DNA of 64,000 nt from the NCBI RefSeq assembly GCF_028453695.1, contig NC_135773.1:8308001-8372000 (forward strand). Reading direction: 5' to 3'. Below the pieces are notes generated by a model. The model saw only the letters and a list, made by a program, of their open reading frames with translations, was not told where the DNA came from and did no database searches. This document shows positions 37,690 to 49,270 of this stretch, one piece after another. Each line of letters begins with the position of its first letter. Position 1 is the stretch's first letter. The stretch is from Augochlora pura. Taxonomy: Eukaryota; Arthropoda; Insecta; Hymenoptera; Halictidae. The position numbers and the translations under genes are program-made.

Positions 37690-38150
37690 TAAAATTGACG
37701 AGTTTATAGACTTGACGAGAAATACTGCGACTTTTCTATGACGAATATATTCGTCATGATACGGAATACTGTTATTTTTCCATGACGAATATACTCGTTA
37801 TGATACGAAATACTGTTATTTTTCCATGACGAATATACTCGTCATGATACGAAATACTGTTACTTCTCCATGACGAGTATACTCGTCGTGACACAAAATA
37901 CTGCCACCCCTTCTTATCACCCCTTCTTCATATCACAAACACCACCACTCCTGCATAACGAGTATACTCGTCACACAATAGTACCACTTCTCCATGACGA
38001 GTATACTCGTCAAGACACGAAATACTGCCACCACTTCTTAACAAATCTTCTCATCATATCACAAAATACTACCACTTCTCCGTGACGAGTATACTCGTCA
38101 CATCATACCACCACTCCTCCATGACGTATACACTCGTCATAAAAATTCTT
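37690..38150. repeat. 44-bp minisatellite with 18-bp palindrome, array 3
   Basis: Cores of TGACGAATATACTCGTCA or TGACGAGTATACTCGTCA start at 37739, 37783, 37827, 37871, 37956, 37995, 38083 and 38122, with a decayed one at 37696. Spacing is 44 bp in the left half and drifts (39, 85, 88) in the right half, where linkers are C-rich. It is a more eroded relative of array 2. Confidence 0.9.
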
Positions 38151-39781
38151 CCATTTCCCAACAAATTGCTCAAATACGAAAAAACACATCATCCTCAAAT
38201 AAAAACAAAAGAACATCGTCTTAGATCATTTACTGTACCTCATCAACAATGAAGGTCACATCCTCATCAAATCCCCAAAAAGATCGGAAGCCGATCATTG
38301 AGAAGAAAAAGTCTGAATGACGCGCGCGACAGAGGATCGAGCATCGGCGACCTTGACTCGGCGACCGTGCTAGACAAAGCGGCGCGTATCCAGGTTGCAG
38401 CGGTCTAGGACACGTGGCCGCGGACGAAACACGGAGAAACGCACACACGTACACAAGAGCGCGGGCGCGCAGAGACAGAGCCGCCGTTGTTCCGGGCAAC
38501 CCAGGGAAAAAGTCGGGGATGCAACGCCGCTACGTCAGCATACAATGAACTCAAATCGATCCCCGGCGCGGCGTGGCGCGGCTGCACCAGTTGCACCAGT
38601 TGCTCCGTTGCACGCGTGCATCCGCACGCAGAATCCGTATCAGGACGAGGAGATCGTACGATCGATGCGACGACCGCCCGCATTCGGGGTGCACGTTCGC
38701 CCGAAATCGCGAATAAAAGCGAACAAGTTCGCAAACTATCGTTTCAGAGCTAATATTTGAACACAGATTTTCGACGTGTGATAATATAATAGCACAGACT
38801 TTGCCAACTGTAATTAAAGGGAACTTTTTGATCTAGTGCGGGGCTATATTTGCGAAATTAAAATAGGATTAGGGTTGAATACACCCTCCCTGAGTTACTG
38901 GGATTTAATTATTATGGCATTAGTTGGCAGTAGGCACTATTCTTCTACTATTATCTGCTATTATATTATTATTAAATAGTATCTACTATTTTGTCAGATC
39001 GTGAAAATGTTTCGATTATTGTATCTTTTTAACAGATGAGAAAAAATTATTTGTCATATATATTGTATAATATAATTATTTGTTATAGATATTTAGTTAG
39101 TCCTTTTTCTTTACAATTACAGTAACTAGAACTCTTTCGATGGCAACAATTTCTTAAGACAAAAGAATCTTAATATTTATTATATATTTACATCTACTTG
39201 AATGTTTAAGTACTGATGACAAGACAAATTTATTACTAAAAATCCCTCTACTAAAAAACACTATTACTATTAAATATTATTACTATTATCACTATTACTA
39301 AAGAGCCACGACTCGGTAAAGCACAGCAAAGGGTTAATTCCAACTGTTGCGTCGCACAAATGATCTTCACTCGGACATCCCCATTACCCTTCCAATTGCA
39401 CTTCTAACTTGACTTCTCTTACCTAATTTATTCAATTTCCTATTGCGCCCTCTTCCGTACCTTCTTTCCTCGAAGAAACGTTTATCTTTCCAAGTTCAAG
39501 TTAAGCAAACCACCATCTCTGTCCCTGTAGAACGGGGAACTTCGCCTCGCGCGAGGCAAAACGCTGACGTCAGATTCCGCAAAAGTCCAGCACCGATAAA
39601 ACAATTATGAAAAAAATCAACCCTTCGAGACAGGTGTCCGCAGAAGAGTATCGTGGTATCGGGAATATTTCAGCACCCGATAGATAATTTTAAGAGTAAT
39701 ATTAACCCATTTGCATCACAAAGAAAAGTCAAAAATTCGTTCTTATCGCTAAAATTTCTTTTTACTGTTTTTAAATTTTAA

Positions 39782-40022
39782 CCTTTTGCACACGGAGCCA
39801 TTTCAACTGTAAATCTGAGATAATTTTTCTGGTACGTGGTATTTCTATTCGATTTAACAAAATAAATTTCTATGCATACGAAATTTATTCTTGTGACTCC
39901 TACCAACAATTTTACAACTCGACAATTATTTAAATCTAAACCTTATTTGTTCAAAAAATTATTTTCGAACGTAATAGAATAATTTTAGTGGTGCCTCAGA
40001 GTCACCATTTGAGCGCAAAGGG
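39782..40022. mobile_element. TTAA-type small transposon, copy 4
   Basis: TTAA at 39778-39781 and 40023-40026 flank exactly. Left end CCTTTTGCACACGGAGCC, right end GTCACCATTTGAGCGCAAAG followed by GG. It is 241 bp, with the shared blocks TCAACTGTAAATCTGAGATA and GTGGTGCCTCAGAGTCACCA. Confidence 0.85.
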
Positions 40023-40264
40023 TTAAGTTATAAAAAGTAGAGAGTCGTGGCAGTGTGCGCGTTGTAATAAGACATACGAAGTTGAAAGTTGTATTTACAA
40101 GTTGTCGCAGCAGTAGATCAACGAGTCGTTAAACCGCGCAACTATTGTACAATGCAGTCTAAATTCTCTTCGATCGAAATTCTAGTAAAAAGTATATTTT
40201 TACTACAGTGTATCCGCTTCGAAATCGTGTACTCTACGTACGAGCGACGTCGGGCAAATTTGCC

Positions 40265-40530
40265 ACGTTGCGCAGGGTAACAGGAGCATGGGGGAGACGC
40301 GGAGGGGGGTAGCAGAATGGCAGGCGTATAAAGGGAAGGTCGCGGAGCAGGGAAAGTGGCGGCGGCGGGGTATATAGGTGGAGGCAGGTGGAGAAGAGGG
40401 AGGCTGGCGGCGAGGAGGAGAAAACGCGGTGGATGAGAAGGAGGGAGGTGGGAGGAGGAAGGAGGGAGGAGGGTGGTAGAGTCGGTGTCGAAAATCGGAG
40501 GGGACGCCGGCGCGTCCTCCCGGCTCGCCG
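40265..40530. repeat. Polypurine tract
   Basis: The plus strand is very G/A-rich (GGAGGAAGGAGGGAGGAGGG and similar) for about 0.25 kb, just upstream of a CpG-rich block. The complementary strand is open in two frames as P/S/L-rich low-complexity, which reflects composition only. Confidence 0.8.
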
Positions 40531-40814
40531 CGAACGTCGGGCGAACGCAGGCCCAGGGGTTGGTTGGATAGGAGACGACCTTGGGTGAACCCGGATCGAA
40601 GCGGGTCCTTGAAATCCTTGCATCCTTATCCGGCGAGCACAGCCGAGCCGCCCGGCCCACGTGTGTGTGTCCGCCGCCCGTCTGGGTGCTAGACAAGGCG
40701 CAGGCAGGATCGTGGGGGCTTCTACGAAAAGCTGGCTGCGCTTCTTCTGTTGCGAGCAACAAGTCCCTCCGTGCGGGCCGGGTGTCGTCGGGCGGATACA
40801 CGCCGCTCGTATGG

Positions 40815-40832
40815 GCGCGCGCGCGCGCGCGC
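40815..40832. repeat. (GC)n run
   Basis: Alternating GC dinucleotides inside a CpG-rich block. Confidence 0.9.
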
Positions 40833-40842
40833 CCGACCTCGC

Positions 40843-40856
40843 GCCACGTGACGTCC
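40843..40856. promoter_or_regulatory. Overlapping E-box and CRE-like site
   Basis: CACGTG and TGACGT overlap as CACGTGACGTC in a CpG-rich block 3.1 kb upstream of the probable first coding exon at 43960. CACGTG is a bHLH-leucine zipper site and TGACGT a bZIP half site. A single short match may be chance. Confidence 0.3.
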
Positions 40857-42471
40857 GCTGGACCAGCAAAGAAATTCAATGAGACCGGGGGATAATAATG
40901 ATGGAATACCGGGACACGCGGGCCGAAGGGATGATCTTCGGAAGAGAAAAAAAAAACGAGACGAAGAATGAGATAAAGGTAGGAGGGGGAGGGGAGGCGC
41001 TGAAAGCCGGCAGCCTCGCGAGATATGCTCCGATTAATAAACCCTGCATCCTTGGAGGGCTATTTTTACCGTTGGAGCACGCCGGCGTGCAGGGACCGGC
41101 GCGGCGACTCGTTCGTCTCGTTCGACGAGCTATCGCACGCTCTCTCGAGGAGGCTTCCTTCCTCGTCTTGAAATCAACGGCATTCGAGCCGTGATTAGGT
41201 AACGCGGTGCTCTCCGGGCTTTTTCATTAGCCGGCCCGGGGGCTCTGTGTTATGATGTCGGACTGGTTGCTCGCGTGTCGTCGTTATCGCGCACGTCGCA
41301 CCGGGGACACACGATCGTTTGTCATGCGATCCGGTGGAATGTTACATCGTCGGTGGTAGGCGACTGTGTTTTCATTTTTTTTTCCGGGGGATCCGCGCGG
41401 GACACACTCGGCGAAATGGCGAGAACGCGTGACGATAATTCGGCCGTCGTTGCGATCCAGGTTCAAACACCCCCCGGCCTCGCGGCCGTACACGGTTTCA
41501 AGGTCGTGCACGTGCTGGAACCGCGGCCCGGAGTGAAAACGGACACCGTTTGCGGGACACGTAAGAGTAAACGAAGCGTGCGGCGCACGGTTATATAGAG
41601 GATATGCTGTCGATCGTAATTAAAGGAGAGGGACACGTGCACGGCGTGTCCGGCGGGAGATTGTAAACCGAAAAATTTCGCTCGCTCCCGCCGTTCGCGG
41701 TTATCGAAATCATTTTCTGTGCCCGTGCACCGAGTGACCTGATATCCGACGGAGCATCTTGGAGCGCGTAATAAGGGATCGGGTTGCTTTTCGAGGCATT
41801 TACCAACTATAAATATTATTAACTTCTACTCCATTGGAATTAAATTGTATTAAAGTGTTTGAGTTATTATTAAAGTATATTATACTCTAGATTTGTTATA
41901 TGAACTTTACAGTAATTATATTGTATATTACAACAACCGTCTTAATTACATTACATATTATAACAACCATAAAATTACCATATCATAATATATTATAATA
42001 ACCATATATTACATATATTGTACCACATTTGCGACATTAAATAATACTATATTAAATCTGTTTCATCGTAAATTTATCACTCATCCTCGTTACACGGTTT
42101 CGTTCGCAGCGTCTCCGCTTTGGTTTTGGCCGTCATATTAAATAAATGGACGGTGCCGTACGCATATTTTCATATAACCTTGACACAGGAAAATTTCGTT
42201 CCATGTTCACTGTTTCGTGAGGCGCGGTTTATTTGCGACTCACGCGCCGCTCGCCGGCTGAGCAATATTTATATTCCGGGTTGAACCTCTGCCTCGGTGG
42301 ACAAGTTGTTACATGCAGATCAATGCCTTTATAATCCGGGGGAATTACAACGTCCACATACGGCGCGTATCAATGACAATAATAGTCGATGGCCGCTCGA
42401 TGCGACGGGGCCATTCAATTGCAAAGATAAAAGCAGTTTCGAACGACGATACGGCAATGATTAATTAAATA

Positions 42472-42845
42472 AATTAACGTGACAGCAAGGTAGGAAAATG
42501 GCTGAACATGTTTATAATAATTCTAGCCAGCTATCAATCTATATTTCTGTAGAATAATAAAATTAAATTTATTTTAGGGTTGCGAGATTTTTAATTTTAA
42601 TTATGTAGCTGTACAGCATTTTATTCAATCACAATTTACGGCAATTATTAACGAAACAAATTAACGTATCGACAAGGTAAGAAAATGGCTGAACATGTTT
42701 ATGCTAATTTTAGCGAGCTATCAATGTATAGTAACATACAATAATAAAATTGAATTTAAGGTCACGGTATTTTTAAATTCAATTCTGTAGCTCTAAAAAG
42801 ACTCATTCGATCATTTCCAATTGGAGACTCTATACAAAAACAAGA
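42472..42845. repeat. 187-bp tandem duplication
   Basis: AATTAACGT at 42472 and 42659 begin two copies. Both carry GAAAATGGCTGAACATGTTT, TATCAAT, AATAATAAAATT and TGTAGCT. Confidence 0.85.
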
Positions 42846-43299
42846 ATCTAAAAATAGAGAACACGGATCCAGTGAAAATAGCCGGGGCGCGGAGTTCAGT
42901 CATAACAGAAACAATAAGGACAACGCGAATAATAGCGTCTAAATGAAGGTAAAACGAGCGTAAAATGGCTCGCGGAACCTTGTTAATAAACGTCCGACGA
43001 GATAAGCGTCTAATTGAGGGGAGCGCGCGGGCTAGCTAAAGAGAGCGGCGGAGAGACCGAGGGAAGAGGGAATAAGGACAATAGGCCCGAAGCGAGGAGG
43101 ATCGTTCGCCGAAAGATATGAATCGCGGGACAAATAAACAATCTATCCGAAGGATCGAGGAAGGACGGAAGAAGAGCGGTGGCCGTTCGGCGGGACACCC
43201 GGTAGATAAACAGCAGGCGGCGAAAGAGTAACAGGAACAACAGCAACAACAACGGAGGAAGGGAGGAAGTTGCGAAAGGGAAAAAACGTCGAGGAAAAA

Positions 43300-43959
43300 G
43301 GAGATGCACCGTCGCGGCGGCACGGGTAGCCAGCCGAGACCTTCACCGAGACCCAGTTGGTCGACATTGCCCCTGGTGTGTTGTGCCTGCCGCACCCCGC
43401 CCCTGGCTACGCCGCGCCGGTTAACGCGGGAGAAGCGGCTGAACCTACCCTCCTACCCTGTGCCGATCGGACCGGCAAAGCCCTCCGCCGCCGTTTCCCA
43501 TCTCGCGCCGCTCCCCTCTCGCCGCACCGGCGCTGGCTCCGCGTTCACCCTGGCCTAGGGATTGCCTTGCCGCACCGTTCCCCTCGGCCGTCCCGTGTGC
43601 CGTCGCCGGGGCGCGCGCGGCGCGGCGCGACGTGTCGTGACGCGTAGCCTGGCCTAGGCTAGGGCCGGAAGCGGGGCAGGAAGCACACAGGGGGGGAGGA
43701 TATACGCGCGACGAGGGTCAAGGAGGGAAGAGCAGGATGGAGGGCTCAAGGGAGCGGCGGGCGGACGCAGGCGCGGACGCAGACGCAATAAGTCGGCGAA
43801 ACGGCGCCGAGCATTCCGGCAACGGCAGACAACGCGGCACGATCCAAGCCGAGGTAAACGTCGTGCCACGATCCCCATTACGTCGCATACCCTTTCAGCG
43901 TGTAGAGCCAGCAACCGAGGATCGTCAGACGCCGGACGGAACACGACCCGGGGCCAGCC
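43300..43959 (+). promoter_or_regulatory. CpG-rich promoter/5' leader region of unknown plus-strand gene
   Basis: About 0.66 kb is strongly GC- and CpG-rich (for example GGCGCGCGCGGCGCGGCGCG near 43610) and leads directly to the ATG at 43960. An upstream ATG at 43737 opens an out-of-frame reading frame that runs past the main start to the exon end, so it could reduce translation if included in the mRNA. No clear TATA box or transcription start was identified. Confidence 0.5.
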
Positions 43960-44050
43960 ATGGGTATCGTCAAGACCGCCTCCGAGAGCATCCTCGAGGA
44001 GACCATTCTGCCCAGCGAGGAAGCCAACTATTCGGTGCAAGGTCACGCCG
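43960..44050 (+). CDS. Probable first coding exon of an unrecognised protein
   Basis: ATG in a good context (GCCAGCCATGG) starts MGIVKTASESILEETILPSE followed by EANYSVQGHA, and the exon ends after one further base at a consensus donor G|GTAAGT (44051). Third codon positions are almost all G or C (ATC GTC AAG ACC GCC), as in the GRXCR1-type exons and unlike introns here. There is no signal peptide or membrane segment; the segment is acidic and probably helical (SESILEETILPSEEA). I do not recognise the protein. The gene continues in phase 1, but no following exon could be identified on the plus strand to 64 kb, so the first intron is very long or later exons are short. Confidence 0.6.
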
Positions 44051-44825
44051 GTAAGTTACGCATCGCACCACTTACGATTTCTATCCTTCGCATCGTCGCG
44101 ACGTCGCGCTGGATCAAGTTGTCGCGGAAGACGTTTGCTTGAAACCGCGCCGAGATTCCCTCGTTTTTGTTTTGATCGCAGCAGCGGCGAGATTAATCGC
44201 GGCGAGAATTTAAACGCAGTGTGTCGAGCCGCCCACACGAACCACTGCTAACAGGTGTTTGGAGATACAGATATACTGGCCCGCGCGCTTCCGTCTATAC
44301 GCGGATGCCAGAGGCGTACCGGAGCGGCCGCCGACTTTGCTCCCGGAATTATTAAGGATCCCGGTCTAACGCGATCCGTCCCGCCATCCCCGGATCGCGA
44401 CCGGCCCCCCGCGGATCGGAAATTAAAGACGACCGATTAGTGGCCTGCGGTTTCCCGCGTTCGGAGAGGATTAGAGCGCCTTCATTTCTCCTTTTTCTCG
44501 TCGTAGCCGGACAGTTTATTCTCGAGCGCGGATGCGGCGATTTATTTTTAGACGCGATCGCCGCTCGATCGTCGCGATTGGAAACTAATAATGGAAATAT
44601 AACGCCGCGGTCGCTGTGACCCATTTTATTACGCGGAACTTTTGGTAACCGTTCGACGCCGTGTTTTCGCCGGCGATTTGCTAAATGAATTGGTTCGCTC
44701 GATTTTATTGGGAAATCAAGCGTTTTAACGAATTACGGTGCGCGAGATTCCGAAACTTTTACGTTGGTGTGCGGGATACGTTAATGGTGCTTGGGTGGGT
44801 GAGATAAGGAATTAATATGGGATTT

Positions 44826-45185
44826 TGTGGAGCCGGAGCCTGCGGACCAATTACTGTGACTCGCGATTGTTTTCGAGCGTAATTAGCACGGTCTACGCTG
44901 AACTAGTTTTACTCGACTATTCACTCTAGTCATTTGATATTTCACTAAAACATGCTATATTGTCTGTAATTATTAATAATCGTATATAATAATAAAACAA
45001 TCTTGTGGAGTCTGTGGACTAATTACTGTGACTCGCGATTGTTTTGGAACGTAATTGACTTTATATTTGTCGCATAGGGTATTTCAAATTTATTTATTAA
45101 CACGTTCTATGCTAAACTATTTTTACTCTAATTATTTGTTATTTCACTCAAACTTGCTATATCGTATATAATAATAAAACTAATT
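44826..45185. repeat. Tandem duplication of about 172-178 bp
   Basis: TGTGGAG at 44826 and 45004 begins two copies. Each has AATTACTGTGACTCGCGATTG, TTTTACTC, ATTTCACT-AAAC-TGCTATAT and CGTATATAATAATAAAAC. Confidence 0.8.
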
Positions 45186-45808
45186 CGTTAAAAATTGTTC
45201 TTCTGGTGGAAATTAGTTTTTTAATTCTGGATTTGTTATAAACTATTTTTTAGCCCATTAAATATACTTCCAAGCATGTAGCATCGGTGATATACGTGAT
45301 ACGGAATGTGTTAAACACCGAATGCGATGGAAAAATATAAAAATTTAATCCACGCAGCAGGAGGATTTTTTAAACAATTTAAAGAAAAATAGAAAGCAAG
45401 ACCAGATTATCGATAATTAACAAATTCCTGTTATATTACAGTATTTCTAATAATTCTTAACAGCGATAGATTTACCAAATTAATAAATATACCATAACCA
45501 CGACATTGCAGTAAACAATATACCGTCGCAGACGAACTATCCGCCAGAATTGTTCAGTCTCGTGTAATCTGCGAGCCACACATGTCGCGCCAACGTAAAC
45601 AAACGTCGATAGTTAAACGATCCTCGGTGCAGCGAGCTTTGTGCTCGGGTCAGTCGGGACCCGGTGTGCAAAACGTGGTTCCAGCGGTTCGACGAGTAGC
45701 TTATTCGACAAGGCGCGCAAATGTTTACCGTCCAACGAGCGCGGCGGAACGAAACGCCGAATTGTTGTCGTTGCGCCGCCGAATTCGCGGACTATGGCAA
45801 ACAATTAA

Positions 45809-46147
45809 CCCTTTGTACTCGTAGCCGTTTCAACTGCAAATCTAAAATAATTATTCCGGCTTCTGGTATTTCCATTTTAAATTACAAAATTCATTCTATG
45901 AAATTGAGTCACGTGATTCATGTAAGAGTTATATTTGCAACAATTTTTAAAAATCTAAGCTTTGACGATGTCTGTAAAAATAATTTTGGAACGTGTTGCA
46001 ACAATTTTAATATAATTATTTTAATTTTAATATATTTAATCTAAATTATTTAATTTTAATATAAATTATTATTAATGGCACCGCAGTGTCGCCACTCGAT
46101 TACAAAGGGTTAATGGCACCGCATAGTCGCCACTCTAGTGCAAAGGG
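45809..46147. mobile_element. TTAA-type small transposon, copy 5, with duplicated right end
   Basis: TTAA at 45805-45808 precedes CCCTTTGTACTCGTAGCCG. The right end occurs twice: ATGGCACCGCAGTGTCGCCA then ATTACAAAGGG with TTAA at 46110, and again ATGGCACCGCATAGTCGCCA then AGTGCAAAGGG with TTAA at 46148. The tandem terminus is 38 bp. Confidence 0.8.
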
Positions 46148-46666
46148 TTAATTTCGCCGAAAAGGTGCGCGCGGGTCACCAACGCCACTTAATTATTTGG
46201 TTTCTCCGTGTTTTTAGGGAATATTAATTCGTTGATAATTAACCGCGGCGACCGTTTTCAATGCAATCACCGGCCGATTGTTCGACGGGGGGGCCGGCAG
46301 GTGAATTATAATGATTTCAGCAGTGTGGGCGAGCGCGCGTGTGACAGCGCGTATGTTTATTGTTCGCGGAACACGGCCCCCATAGAATTTCCCCTCTCTC
46401 TAGCGCGCGAACACGGAATTTGCAATTGTCACGTCGTAATATTTTTCGCGCGATCTATCCTTAAGATGCGAAAGAGGAGGAGGCAGAGAGAGGGGTGGAG
46501 AAGTGGGGGGACAAATGCTTCGTTAAAGTAACGCGATTGAAATGCAAACGTTACACAGAGATGGAAATCGCCTTTTTGCGACGGTAATCCGGCGTTCCGC
46601 CGGTTTCGAAAAAAGAATTCGTGTCTCGCCGATTTGCATAATCCCGATCGAGCAACTCCGATACAC

Positions 46667-46690
46667 GGACGACGACGACGACGACGACGA
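46667..46690. repeat. (GAC)n trinucleotide repeat
   Basis: Eight GAC/ACG units in a row. In one frame this would be poly-Asp, but no exon context is present. Confidence 0.9.
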
Positions 46691-46824
46691 AAACAGTTCC
46701 CTTTTGTCGGCGCTCGGAAATACGCTTTTCTTAACTCGTTCCTTCGGTACGCGTCGAACTGTGTGTCTCTGCTGTTGGAGTCGCGCACAGCCACTTTAAC
46801 GGGAAGAGTCTCTCTTCACAAGCG

Positions 46825-46828
<4 letters not shown>

Positions 46829-46876
<48 letters not shown>
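46829..46876. repeat. (CT)n microsatellite (24 units)
   Basis: Uninterrupted CT dinucleotides. Confidence 0.95.
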
Positions 46877-46879
<3 letters not shown>

Positions 46880-47304
46880 GTGTCTACCCTTCTACTTTAA
46901 CATTTCTGTCGGAGGACTCCTTTTCAGTGCACGATGGCTGCCAAAAATATGCGGACGTTGAACCAATCTGACTTTTTTCCGATAAAGCGAGTTGCTCGGT
47001 CGCGAAACTATGGCAGGTCGATATATCTCTTTCTAGCGACGCGCCGTTTTCCAAACTTCTTCGACGATTCCGCGCCGGTTGGAATAACTGGCGTTTTTAG
47101 TTGTTTTTTATCGGAGTCGGGGAATTGTGAAAACCATTTTGCAGGAAGTGGTTTGGTGAATTTTTTTGGCAAGCATGCGTTGTGATAATAATCGTAAGAA
47201 ATTTGATTAAATAGAAGTGTTGTCAGTGTTATTAAATATGATACTAGTTGAAATGAAAGGTTTATGATTTTTTTTTAAGAATCCAGAAAGTCTGTTGTCT
47301 AGTT

Positions 47305-47660
47305 AGAAGACAATATAAATAATAAATATAGTGTACATAATATACATAATATACTTGGTAAACATAATATGCATAATATACTTAATATATATAGTAAACG
47401 TAATAAATATAATATTCAAAATATGTATAATGTACATAATAAACATAATATACATAATATACATAATATACATACTCAACATAATATACATAATAAACGT
47501 AATACACATAATACACCTGTTAAACATAATATACATAATACACATACTAAAAATGATGTACATAATATACTAAAACATACATATTATACTAAAACATACA
47601 AAATATACTAAAACATACATAATATACTAAGACATACATAATATACCTAATAAACATAAC
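47305..47660. repeat. ATAATATACATAATATAC minisatellite
   Basis: About 9-bp units (ATAATATAC, ATAATAAAC, ACTAAAACATAC) repeat for about 0.35 kb. Frames on both strands are open but low-complexity (I, Y, M, N, H). Confidence 0.9.
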
Positions 47661-48305
47661 GCGCATAACATAAATAATTCCAATGACTCTTGACAAAAAA
47701 TGCAATAAAAAACATCAGCTCGAACTCGTTCAATTAAATTCGCGACAAGCAGCGAAAACAGTTCACTCGAAAATACGCCGCTACCCACGAGATAAATTAT
47801 CGCAGTGTTTGAAACCACTTGTTGACCGACCAGTTTAAATGCCTGCCCGCGCACGGTGTTTTCAGCGCGCGGCCATTTCGCCGGACGTTCTTTTAAAGTT
47901 TCGACGATACCCCCACCCGCGACGCGACACGTTGGACACAGCGAAGAAGGATATCCGACGCGAAGTTTCTCGCGACGGCGATTTATCACGGATATACTCG
48001 ACGAAGAAATAAAAAGAAAAAAAGAAAGGAAAATAAAACCAGGGAGGGACGAGCAGGCAAGGCACGTGTAGGCGTCGCGTGTATCCCGATAGCGCGGTAC
48101 GCATCAATCCTATTTATATTTACGAACAATCGATACCCGCGCGGACGCGCGAAGTTTCTTTAAAGGAGCGACCGATCTGTAGAGAGGAGGGTGAAGAGGA
48201 AGGGGGGCGAGAGAGGCTCCGGTCGCCGCGGTGAAAGTGGCGAAAAAGAAAAGCGGCACACTTTTTTCGCGATAAACGAATAAAAAAGCGAGCCGTTGCC
48301 GATCT

Positions 48306-48326
48306 CCCCCCCCCCCCCCCCCCCCC
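48306..48326. repeat. Poly-C run (21 bases)
   Basis: An uninterrupted C tract between a CpG-rich block and a CT-rich stretch, the longest homopolymer of G/C in the window. Confidence 0.9.
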
Positions 48327-48894
48327 TCTCTCCTCGTCCCTTTCAGGCCTTGCTCCGCCGAAAGATTTAATCGGAGCCGATAATTAAGTTTCGAAAAAAA
48401 TCGGATTTCCATCGCGACCCCCGGAGCACACCGGTCGCTCGCGCGGAATCCCCCCCTCCCCTCCCCCCAGGTTTTATCGGGAACAAGAGTCGATCGTATG
48501 CGGGGTATCGCGCGTAACGACCGGTGCGAACCGTGAATTTAATTTGCCCGGGTTACCCGTCGCATTGTCCTCGCATCGGATATGTAAATATGTACAAATG
48601 AAGCGTAACGAAGCGTGCGAATAAATCCACGCGTGATTGCCGATTGTAGTAACGATACTAATCAATGGCGCGCCGGGTACCGGTTCACGTGCCGGCCGCA
48701 CGGAATGCGCCGCTGATTCTATTAACGATTTAACATGATAATGTTAACGGGGTTTCGGTACGGACACGTTCCTGCGGAATGATCGCGACGATTTGTTCTT
48801 ACGTTGTGCGAGCCTTTTGTTCTGTTTTGTTCGAATTGGGATATTTGAGGGTTGCTTTTTTGGAAAAAAAATGATTAAAAAATATAACTTAAAT

Positions 48895-49270
48895 TTATAA
48901 TTTTTAATAAATTAATAGGAAATTATTATTGAGTTATTGAAGGGTTGCGTTGCAAAAGAAAATAAAAATAAGTATACCTCGAATTGTGATATTTAAGGGT
49001 TGCATTATTAAAAAAAGACTGAAAGGTATTTATACATAACACCAATGTATTACACTTCAGTATACCTAACAGACTTAAATTAATAATTTTTATTAAATTA
49101 ACGGCTATTATTAATGACATGTACAAGGGTTGCGATAAAATAGAAATAAAAATAAATATGCCTCGAATTGAGATATTTAAGGGTCGCGTTCCAAAAAATA
49201 TAAATAAATATACCTATACAATACTAACGTGTCGTATTGTTCAATTTTATCTAAGAGACTTCAGTTTACA
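48895..49270. repeat. 187-bp tandem duplication with internal sub-repeat
   Basis: AAGGGTTGCG-TGC or AAGGGTTGCGATA followed by AAATAAAAATAAGTATACCTC and AATTG at about 48937 and 49124. AAGGGTTGCA or AAGGGTCGCG starts a sub-copy about 55 bp into each. Confidence 0.75.

Larger units (their letters stand above)
25936..43300. other. Intergenic region with no supportable coding sequence
   Basis: About 17 kb lies between the poly(A) site and the next CpG-rich leader. I saw no exon with good codon bias and splice sites. It holds a solo LTR, two large minisatellite arrays, several tandem duplications, TTAA-type small transposons and homopolymer runs. CpG-rich patches at 27.05-27.7, 28.6-29.2, 30.0-30.4, 33.7-34.1, 34.6-35.2, 36.9-37.5, 38.3-38.75 and 40.3-41.8 kb might include promoters or distal exons that cannot be proven. 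Confidence 0.6.

Noticed and set aside
40142..40879. 245-residue minus-strand open frame, the longest in the window
   Set aside because: It is the complement of a polypurine/CpG-rich tract; the translation is P/S/L/R-rich low-complexity, a second frame is open over the same bases, and no domain is visible.
46934..47185. 83-residue plus-strand frame starting MAAKNMRTLNQSDFF with a good ATG context
   Set aside because: Codon third positions are not biased as in the supported exons, the C-terminal half looks random, and there is no promoter or homologue I can recall. Kept only as a weak possibility.
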